From assembly GCA_934351765.1 (NCBI GenBank), contig CAKRJM010000015.1, positions 1-19,741 on the forward strand: DNA of 19,741 nt, read 5' to 3'. Source of the stretch: an uncultured Lachnospiraceae bacterium. GTDB lineage: Bacteria > Bacillota > Clostridia > Lachnospirales > Lachnospiraceae. Under the pieces are notes generated by a model. It searched no databases. It was not told where the DNA came from and saw only the letters and a program-made list of their open reading frames with translations. The translations under genes were made by a program, and so were the position numbers. Positions 13,569 through 19,741 of the stretch are shown piece after piece. Within the stretch, counting starts at the first letter, position 1; each line of letters starts with the position of its first letter.

Positions 13569-15860
13569 ATGGTTACCTTATGGAAGCAGGGAGCTTACCT
13601 GATAAACGGAACAGAGCTGGTTCCCGATGATGAAGCAGGGAGAGCGAAACTGGCAGGAGAGCTGGGCGCATGTCCGGACCGGGCAGAGGCAGCGAAGCAG
13701 ACTATGGCTTACGGAATCCTGGCGGCACATAATACGTCCGGGAGCATGGACAAGCTGAAAGTAAAGTTTGATAAGCTGACATCTCATGATATTACCTTCG
13801 TGGGAATTATTCAGACGGCAAGGGCCAGCGGACTGGAGAAGTTTCCGGTGCCGTATGTGCTGACCAACTGCCACAACAGCCTCTGCGCCGTAGGCGGAAC
13901 CATCAATGAGGATGACCATATGTTTGGCCTTACCTGTGCGAAGAAATACGGCGGCGTGTATGTGCCCCCTCATCAGGCAGTCATCCATCAGTTTGCCAGA
14001 GAGATGCTGGCGGGCTGCGGAAGAATGATCCTGGGCTCGGACAGCCATACCCGTTACGGTGCGCTGGGAACCATGGCCATGGGCGAGGGAGGACCGGAGC
14101 TGGTAAAGCAGCTCCTCGGAAAGACCTATGATATCAACATGCCCGGTGTTGTGGGCATTTATCTGACCGGAAAGCCGGAAAAGGGCGTCGGTCCTCAGGA
14201 CGTGGCGCTGGCCATTATCGGTGCGGTGTTTGCGAACGGCTATGTAAACAATAAGGTTATGGAGTTTGTCGGACCCGGTGTGGAGAATTTAAGCGCAGAT
14301 TTCCGGATCGGTGTGGACGTTATGACCACAGAGACCACCTGCCTGTCCTCCATCTGGACCACCGATGAGAAGATCCGCGAATTCTATGAGATCCATGGAC
14401 GGGAAGCGGATTATAAGGAATTAAAGCCGGGGAAAACGGCATACTACGACGGAATCGTGGAGGTAGATCTGAGCAGAGTGAAGCCCATGATCGCCATGCC
14501 GTTCCATCCCAGCAATACCTATACCATCGAGGAGGTCAATGCAAACCTGACGGATATCCTGGCCGATGTGGAGAAGCGGGCCAAGGTAAGCCTCGGCGGC
14601 GCGGTGGATTACAGTCTGGCGGATAAGGTCCGTGACGGAAAGTTCTATGTGGAGCAGGGAATCATCGCAGGCTGCGCAGGCGGCGGCTTTGAGAACATCT
14701 GTGATGCGGCGGATATTCTGGCAGGTGCAAGCATCGGAAACGGAGCCTTCACCCTCAGCGTATACCCGGCAAGTATGCCGGTTTACATGGAACTGATCAA
14801 GAACGGTGCGGCGGCGAAGCTCATGGAGACCGGCGCTGTGTTAAAGACCGCATTCTGCGGCCCCTGCTTTGGTGCGGGTGACACACCGGCAAACAATGCG
14901 TTCAGTATCCGTCATTCCACCAGAAACTTCCCCAACCGGGAGGGCTCCAAGCTCCAGAGCGGACAGATCGCTTCGGTTGCCCTTATGGATGCGCGTTCCA
15001 TCGCAGCAACAGCAGTCAACAAGGGCCGTCTGACACCGGCCACGGATATGGATGTAAATTACACGAAGCCGAAGTACTTCTTTGATAAGACCATTTATGA
15101 AAACCGTGTCTTTGACAGCAAGGGCGTGGCGGATCCCTCTGTGGAGATCCAGTTCGGCCCCAATATCAAGGACTGGCCGGAGATGTCGGCGCTGACCGAG
15201 AACCTGCTCCTGAAGGTGGTTTCCGAGATCCATGATCCCGTAACGACCACCGATGAGCTGATCCCTTCCGGTGAGACCTCTTCCTACCGTTCCAATCCTC
15301 TCGGACTGGCAGAGTTTACCCTGTCCAGAAAGGATCCTGCGTATGTGGGACGTGCGAAAGAGGTTCAGGCAGCGGAGAAGGCAAGAATCCGCGGTGAGCG
15401 TCCCTGCCAGGTGCTTCCGGAGGCGGGCGAGGCTATGAACGCTGTCCGCACAAGGTTCGAGGATGCCGGACGGGAGAATACCGGAATCGGCAGCACCATC
15501 TTTGCCGTGAAGCCGGGCGACGGATCGGCAAGAGAGCAGGCGGCGTCCTGCCAGAAGGTTCTGGGCGGCTGGGCCAATGTGGCCAATGAATATGCCACTA
15601 AGCGGTACCGCTCTAACCTGATCAACTGGGGCATGCTTCCGTTCCTGATCGATAAGGGAGACCTGCCCTTTAAGAACGGAGACTGGCTGTTTGTTCCCGG
15701 AATCCGGAAAGCCGTAGAAGAGAAGCAGAGCGAGATCAGGGCGTATGTGACCGGTGACGGCATGAAGGAGATCACGCTCCGTCTCGGTGACCTGACGGAT
15801 GACGAGCGCCAGATCATTCTGGACGGCTGCCTGATCAATTACTATAAGGCAAATCATTAA
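13569..15860 (+). CDS. Aconitase-superfamily hydratase (YbhJ-like)
   Basis: 763 residues, starting at an ATG with AAGGAGG 6 bases upstream. Conserved aconitase features are [20 protein letters not shown], a cysteine in [13 protein letters not shown] at the place of the first cluster ligand, and C-x2-C in [11 protein letters not shown] for the other two 4Fe-4S ligands. The C-terminal swivel domain contains [11 protein letters not shown], equivalent to the SRExxA/NLINFGxxPL region of aconitases. Length and domain order fit the aconitase-family hydratases related to E. coli YbhJ better than citrate-cycle AcnA (about 890) or AcnB (about 860). It probably interconverts a citrate-like tricarboxylate, but the substrate is not proven. 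It is transcribed alone from its own promoter, and no citrate synthase or isocitrate dehydrogenase gene is nearby. Confidence 0.88.
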   Translation: MVTLWKQGAYLINGTELVPDDEAGRAKLAGELGACPDRAEAAKQTMAYGILAAHNTSGSMDKLKVKFDKLTSHDITFVGIIQTARASGLEKFPVPYVLTNCHNSLCAVGGTINEDDHMFGLTCAKKYGGVYVPPHQAVIHQFAREMLAGCGRMILGSDSHTRYGALGTMAMGEGGPELVKQLLGKTYDINMPGVVGIYLTGKPEKGVGPQDVALAIIGAVFANGYVNNKVMEFVGPGVENLSADFRIGVDVMTTETTCLSSIWTTDEKIREFYEIHGREADYKELKPGKTAYYDGIVEVDLSRVKPMIAMPFHPSNTYTIEEVNANLTDILADVEKRAKVSLGGAVDYSLADKVRDGKFYVEQGIIAGCAGGGFENICDAADILAGASIGNGAFTLSVYPASMPVYMELIKNGAAAKLMETGAVLKTAFCGPCFGAGDTPANNAFSIRHSTRNFPNREGSKLQSGQIASVALMDARSIAATAVNKGRLTPATDMDVNYTKPKYFFDKTIYENRVFDSKGVADPSVEIQFGPNIKDWPEMSALTENLLLKVVSEIHDPVTTTDELIPSGETSSYRSNPLGLAEFTLSRKDPAYVGRAKEVQAAEKARIRGERPCQVLPEAGEAMNAVRTRFEDAGRENTGIGSTIFAVKPGDGSAREQAASCQKVLGGWANVANEYATKRYRSNLINWGMLPFLIDKGDLPFKNGDWLFVPGIRKAVEEKQSEIRAYVTGDGMKEITLRLGDLTDDERQIILDGCLINYYKANH

Positions 15861-15881
15861 AGAATGCCGGGGCTGCCGGCG

Positions 15882-15908
15882 TTATAAAACAGAGATTATA
15901 AAACAGAG
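15882..15908 (+). repeat. Tandem 13-base repeat TTATAAAACAGAG
   Basis: Two exact copies (15882-15894 and 15896-15908) one base apart, between the aconitase-family gene and the leader hairpin. TATAAA occurs in each, but no -35 stands at the right distance. No function is assigned. Confidence 0.85.
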
Positions 15909-15933
15909 TTGAGTTTCAGAGAAATTTAAGCTT

Positions 15934-16021
15934 CCTCCTGTATGATGTTCCCATCAGAAGAAACCGGGGCATGGCGTTTCCGGTCCAAAGGATCTGACGA
16001 GAATCATACAGGAGGTTTTTT
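15934..16021 (+). promoter_or_regulatory. Leader hairpin that hides the RBS and ends in six T (terminator-like)
   Basis: CCTCCTGTATGAT (15934-15946) is perfectly complementary to ATCATACAGGAGG (16003-16015). The right arm contains the Shine-Dalgarno AGGAGG of the next gene, whose ATG is at 16022, and it is followed by TTTTTT (16016-16021). Two inner stems add to it: TCAGA (15954-15958) with TCTGA (15993-15997), and ACCGG (15963-15967) with CCGGT (15980-15984). As RNA this would block ribosome binding, and with its U6 tail it has the form of an intrinsic terminator. No separate promoter is evident between it and the upstream gene. Confidence 0.75.
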
Positions 16022-18211
16022 ATGAAGAAAATCAGACAGGCGGCAGCAGTGGTCATGACAGGGATACTTCTTGTGACGGCGGCAGGCTGCCAGACGGCAG
16101 ATACAGCCCAGGGAGAGTCCGGGCAGACGGCAGATGCGGAAAGCAGCGGGGAAACCGGGCAGACGGTGGATCAGTCGGTGATCGAGGCCGCAGTAGAGGA
16201 AGCAGAGAGCATAGACGACAGCTGGTCGGAAGACGAGGTGGATTCCGTTGTGACGCTGGAGGAAGATACCGCAGAGGAATCCGGAAGCGGCGTCCAGATT
16301 GACGGGAATACGGTGACGGTCGTAAAGGGCGGTACCTATCTGTTCCGCGGAACCTTAAACGGACAGATCGTAGTGAATACGGATAAGAAAACGGATGTGC
16401 GGCTGATTCTGGACGGCGTGACCATCACCTGCGAGGACAGTGCACCTATCGATGGGATCCTGGCACAGACCATCACGGTGACGCTGGCGGAGGGAAGCGA
16501 AAATGTCCTGACCGACGGCACCGGGTACGTTTATGATGATGCGTCCAAGGAAGAACCGAACGCGGCGCTTTATGCCAAGAATAATCTGGTCATCAACGGA
16601 AACGGAAGCCTTACTGTCAACGCAAACTTCAACTATGGGATCAATGCCAAGGACAGTCTGATCCTGGCAGGCGGAACCGTCACGGTCAACAGTGTGGAGG
16701 ACGGGATCCGCGGCAAGGATTCGGTGATCATTCTCGGAGGAACGTACAACGTTACCAGTCAGTCCGACGGGATCAAATCCTTCAATGATGAGGATGACGA
16801 CTGCGGCTGGATCTATGTCGCCGACGGAACCTTTGTGATCGATGCCCAGGAGGACGGATTCCAGGCAGAGACGCTTTTGCTGACGGAAGGCGGAAGCTAT
16901 CAGGTGACGACCGGAGGCGGAAGCGAAAACGGAAGAGTCCATAACGAAGAAATGGGCGGCATGCCCGAAAATGGCGGAGCACCGGGGAACGGAGCCGGCG
17001 CCGGAAATGGCGGAGCGCCGGGAAATGGAGCCCCCGGAGGAAATGGCGGAGCGCCCGGGAACGGAGGCACCGGCGGAAATGATGGAGTGCCCGGGAACGG
17101 AGGCGGAAGCGGAAACGGAGATACAAACAGTTCCGGCGAGGAGCGGGAAACGCCGCCGGACATGGGAGATATGACGCCGCCGGATATGGAAGACGGAACC
17201 TTTGCGGACGGAGAAACACCGCCGGACATGGGAGATATGACCCCGCCGGATATGGAAGACGGAACCTTTGCGGACGGAGAAACGCCGCCAGACATGGGAG
17301 ATATGACTCCGCCCGGTCAGAATGACGGAAATTCAGACAGCGGAAGCAATGCGTATGAGAGCGATGACGATACCCTTGACGATGCTGATAATGTGACGGA
17401 TTCTGTGAGCCGGAAAGGATTGAAAGCAGGACTGTTGTTATCCATCAGCGGCGGAACCTATGAGCTGAACTGTGCCGATGATTCGCTCCACTCCAACGGA
17501 GATTTAACTGTCAGCGGCGGAGTCTTCACCATGGCAACGGGAGACGATGGTGCACATGCCGACGGAACGCTGACCGTAAACGGCGGCGAGATGGAGATCA
17601 CCACCTGCTATGAAGGGTTAGAGGGAACGGAAATCGATGTAACAGGAGGAAGTGTGACGCTGACTGCTTCCGATGACGGAATCAATGCGGCGGGCGATGC
17701 CGGTTCGGTCCTGCTGTCCGTCAGCGGCGGAATTCTTCAGATCAATGCGTCCGGCGACGGACTGGATTCCAACGGAGATATAGTAATGACCGGGGGCGAG
17801 GTCTATGTGAGCGGCCCCACCGGAGACGGAAACGGTTCGCTGGATTATAGTGGAGACTGCCGCATCGACGGCGGACTGCTGTTCCTGGCAGGCAGCACCG
17901 GAATGCTCCAGAATCCCGGTGAGGATTCCGGTCAGAATACCATCACGGTGATCTATTCGGAGCAGCAGGAGACCGGAACGGAAGTGTCCCTCCGGACAGC
18001 CGACGAAGCGGTGATTGCGTCCTTTATGCCGGCGAAAGCCTACGCAAGCATTCAGGTATCCGCGCCGGAGCTGGCTGACGGAACCGTGGTATCCCTTTAC
18101 AGCGGAGAAGAAAAGCTGGGAGAAATTACCGTGAGCGGAAGTGTAACCGTGGCAGATGAGACCGGGGCCGAGACAAGCGTGCGGACAATGGGCGGCATGG
18201 GCGGCCGGTAA
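16022..18211 (+). CDS. Secreted carbohydrate-binding-type beta-helix lipoprotein (DUF4353 / Cthe_2159 family)
   Basis: 729 residues with a lipoprotein signal peptide (MKKIRQAAAVVMTGILLVTAAGC; lipobox cysteine at residue 23), so it is anchored outside the membrane. An acidic linker is followed by repeated beta-helix rungs: LVINGNGSLTVNANFNYGIN, then DGIRGKDSVIILGGTYNVT, then DGIKSFNDEDDDCGWIYVADG, and later DSLHSNGDLTVSGGVF and DGLDSNGDIVMTGGEV. This pattern matches Cthe_2159, a calcium-binding polysaccharide-binding beta-helix protein from Clostridium thermocellum. The helix is interrupted at about residues 310-450 by a Gly/Asn/Pro-rich stretch and by 22-residue repeats. A sheath, adhesin or matrix role is plausible but unproven. 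AGGAGG lies 6 bases before the ATG but is inside the leader stem. Confidence 0.87.
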   Translation: MKKIRQAAAVVMTGILLVTAAGCQTADTAQGESGQTADAESSGETGQTVDQSVIEAAVEEAESIDDSWSEDEVDSVVTLEEDTAEESGSGVQIDGNTVTVVKGGTYLFRGTLNGQIVVNTDKKTDVRLILDGVTITCEDSAPIDGILAQTITVTLAEGSENVLTDGTGYVYDDASKEEPNAALYAKNNLVINGNGSLTVNANFNYGINAKDSLILAGGTVTVNSVEDGIRGKDSVIILGGTYNVTSQSDGIKSFNDEDDDCGWIYVADGTFVIDAQEDGFQAETLLLTEGGSYQVTTGGGSENGRVHNEEMGGMPENGGAPGNGAGAGNGGAPGNGAPGGNGGAPGNGGTGGNDGVPGNGGGSGNGDTNSSGEERETPPDMGDMTPPDMEDGTFADGETPPDMGDMTPPDMEDGTFADGETPPDMGDMTPPGQNDGNSDSGSNAYESDDDTLDDADNVTDSVSRKGLKAGLLLSISGGTYELNCADDSLHSNGDLTVSGGVFTMATGDDGAHADGTLTVNGGEMEITTCYEGLEGTEIDVTGGSVTLTASDDGINAAGDAGSVLLSVSGGILQINASGDGLDSNGDIVMTGGEVYVSGPTGDGNGSLDYSGDCRIDGGLLFLAGSTGMLQNPGEDSGQNTITVIYSEQQETGTEVSLRTADEAVIASFMPAKAYASIQVSAPELADGTVVSLYSGEEKLGEITVSGSVTVADETGAETSVRTMGGMGGR
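17147..17314 (+). repeat. 66-bp tandem repeat (2.5 copies) coding TPPDMGDMTPPDMEDGTF units
   Basis: Full copies at 17147-17212 and 17213-17278 and a partial copy from 17279. They lie just after a Gly/Asn/Pro-rich tract (about 16954-17130, PGNG-type units) within the beta-helix lipoprotein gene. The copies differ at only a few bases, so the expansion is recent. The encoded segment is acidic and Pro/Met-rich, probably a flexible insert between two beta-helix halves. Confidence 0.9.
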
Positions 18212-18224
18212 AAGGAAGTATCAA

Positions 18225-18294
18225 TGCGGCTCCACTCACACATTCCAGGCGGTTCCAATTGGAAGTCACCTCTGGAACGTGCGAGGGAGCCGCA
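18225..18294. terminator. Long hairpin between convergent genes
   Basis: TGCGGCTCC (18225-18233) pairs with GGAGCCGCA (18286-18294); CACATTCCAG (18239-18248) pairs with CTGGAACGTG (18272-18281) with one mismatch; TTCCAATTGGAA (18253-18264) at the tip is a self-palindrome. It lies 13 bases after the lipoprotein gene stop and 13 bases from the stop of the opposing gene. T tracts are weak on both sides, so termination is likely from position but not shown by the classic signature. Confidence 0.55.
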
Positions 18295-18306
18295 GTCCGG
18301 AGCATC

Positions 18307-19741
18307 CTACTTCTGCTCTTCCAGCCACTGATCAAGATACTCATTCAGTGTGGTGAAGGAGCAGGCGCCCATATTCAGAATAAAGGTATGGAATTCTTTC
18401 AGGTCGAAGCTGCTTTCCAGGGCGGCTTCGGCTTTTTCGCGCAGGAGCATGAATTCCAGGTAGCCCACATAATACTTGAGGTAATAGGCAGGTTCGCTGA
18501 CGATGGTGTTATAAAAACTTTGGACGAACTCTTCCCCCTGATCGCCGAAATAGGTGTCGATCAGCTCCGCGATCTCATCAGTGCCGCAGCCTTCGTAATG
18601 GATCCTTAAATCGGCAAGCGCATGAACGGCGAGGGTAATGGAAGAGTTGATCCGGTAAAGCTCTGCCAGATCGGCGGAACGGTCAGTGAGCCGGTTGTTC
18701 ATGGCATAGGATTCATGCTCCACATAAAGTCCCCAGCCTTCGCTGTAGCCCTCATAATCCAGAAGCTTCCGCAGCGGTTCGGTGATGGTGGCGGATGCGT
18801 AAACGATCTGGTAAAGATGACCGGGGTAGCTTTCGTGAGCCAGAGTGGAAAACAGGCTGCTCTCATCGGTCTGGCTCTCGTTGATGTAGATGGTATTTTC
18901 CGATAGCGCATCAATGGGAGGAATCATGTAGAACGCAGGGCTGGTCAGGTCAGCCATGTAATCCGGCACATACTTGATCTGGTAGGAAGCATCCACGGGA
19001 AGCTCCGGATAATCTGCCTTCATGGCTTCTTTCAGATATTCTATGATCTCCTGGGGAGTCCGGTTCTCAGGAATCGTTCCGTCAAACTGATCCATCAGCT
19101 CCGGATTTTTCTTAAACAGGATCTGCATCTTCAGAATTTCAGTACTGATCCGGTCTTCGATCAGCGCAGTCAGTTCCTCCGGTGTGTGGCCGGATCCGAC
19201 CATGCTTTTGATCAGCCATTCATAATATCCTTCTCCGCCTTCAATCTGGCAGAGACCGCCGTTTGTATTTCCTGTGCTGCGGATTTCCTTCAGGCAGGAG
19301 ATAATGGAACGGTAGCAGGGAAGGACCCTGGTGTTTACCAGCTCTTCATTCTGTGCTGTGTACTTTGCCTTCTGATCCTCGGAAAGAGCGTTCAGGCTGT
19401 TCAGACGCTCCGTGAAAGACGAAAGATAAATGTTTTCTTCACTGGAGGTCAGGAATGCTTCGATCGCATCCACGACCTCATCGATCGAGGAGTCCGGCAT
19501 GACGAAGCCCTGCTTTGCCCGTTCTTTTTCGAACTGGATCAGGGAATCCACATAGTCGGGAACGAGCGTCAGAAGTTCCAGATAATCGGTTACATCCTGT
19601 TCGCGGCGGAAGGTATATTCGGCCATGGTGACAGAAAAATTACTCTGAAAACCGGTGATCGGAGAAAATGCTTCCTGATAATAGTAATAATCGGAGCCTT
19701 CGAGCGCCGTTTCCAGATAATCCATCAGCACATCATAGGTC
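18307..19741 (-). CDS. DUF885-family metallopeptidase-like protein (partial, 5' end missing)
   Basis: At least 478 residues; the frame stays open to the window edge, so the N-terminus, probably with a signal peptide, is missing. Proteins of this family are usually about 550-600 residues. The motif HESYPGH (18817-18837) and the downstream glutamate-rich EGYSEGWGLYVEHES are the family's conserved elements and resemble zinc-peptidase active sites (HExxxGH with a later Glu). SPAFYMIPPIDALSENTIYIN before the motif is also typical. Related proteins are annotated as dipeptidases or carboxypeptidase-like, but substrates are poorly known. It converges on the beta-helix lipoprotein gene. The GTG at 19731 is probably internal. 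Confidence 0.88.
   Translation of the reverse strand, partial: TYDVLMDYLETALEGSDYYYYQEAFSPITGFQSNFSVTMAEYTFRREQDVTDYLELLTLVPDYVDSLIQFEKERAKQGFVMPDSSIDEVVDAIEAFLTSSEENIYLSSFTERLNSLNALSEDQKAKYTAQNEELVNTRVLPCYRSIISCLKEIRSTGNTNGGLCQIEGGEGYYEWLIKSMVGSGHTPEELTALIEDRISTEILKMQILFKKNPELMDQFDGTIPENRTPQEIIEYLKEAMKADYPELPVDASYQIKYVPDYMADLTSPAFYMIPPIDALSENTIYINESQTDESSLFSTLAHESYPGHLYQIVYASATITEPLRKLLDYEGYSEGWGLYVEHESYAMNNRLTDRSADLAELYRINSSITLAVHALADLRIHYEGCGTDEIAELIDTYFGDQGEEFVQSFYNTIVSEPAYYLKYYVGYLEFMLLREKAEAALESSFDLKEFHTFILNMGACSFTTLNEYLDQWLEEQK

Noticed and set aside
14841..15857. 338-codon open frame on the minus strand opposite the aconitase-family gene
   Set aside because: It is antisense to a clearly conserved enzyme and resembles no protein family; it is a composition shadow.
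15866..15880. Small hairpin GCCGG-GGCTG-CCGGC after the aconitase-family gene considered as its terminator
   Set aside because: It has only a 5-bp stem and is followed by GTTATAAAAC with no T tract; the leader hairpin at 15934-16021 is a better termination candidate.

Overview
The window looks like part of a Gram-positive Clostridia chromosome, most probably Lachnospiraceae. The evidence is strong AGGAGG-type ribosome binding sites, sigma-A promoters of the TTGACA-17-TATAAT form, moderately GC-rich coding DNA, and protein families typical of that group: a Cthe_2159-like beta-helix lipoprotein, a VanR/VanS-like two-component pair, short-chain chromate transporter pairs and a beta-glucoside-type PTS EIIC. 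The assignment is inferred from family content, not from a marker gene. No tRNA, rRNA, CRISPR array, transposase or replication origin was seen.

Layout. 1-147: end of a dicarboxylate/cation symporter. 191-1308: two overlapping short-chain chromate transporter genes. 1311-3337: a biotin block with a BirA-like operator over a strong promoter, then bioB interrupted by a TGA at codon 13, then a cysteine-rich U32-like protein translated from a ribosome binding site overlapping the bioB stop. 3398-4687 (minus): a PTS EIIC without B or A domains. 4893-7611: an HTH protein with long acidic repeats, then a HAD phosphatase. 7714-11371: response regulator and large multi-spanning histidine kinase. 11380-11458: a long structured inverted repeat with no assigned role.

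11541-13206 is an AT-richer island on the minus strand holding a complete three-gene hipB-hipS-hipT toxin-antitoxin module. Its control region has four copies of ATTATACC-N6-GGTATAAT centred 42, 41 and 42 bp apart. The first sits inside the spacer of the hipB promoter, and hipB appears to be transcribed without a leader. Next to it is a host-like coding fragment (about 13225-13429) that looks truncated by the island.

13569-15860 is an aconitase-superfamily hydratase with its own promoter flanked by ACTGG/CCAGT half-sites. 16022-18211 is a secreted beta-helix lipoprotein. Its Shine-Dalgarno is the 3' arm of a perfect 13-bp stem followed by six T just before the ATG, so the same element could act as a terminator and as an RBS-hiding leader. 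18307-19741 (minus) is the C-terminal part of a DUF885 metallopeptidase-like protein; a long hairpin lies between these convergent genes.

The most interesting signals are the helically phased hipB operator array with a leaderless hipB, the RBS-sequestering/terminator-like leader before 16022, and the bioB nonsense codon under an apparently intact biotin operator.
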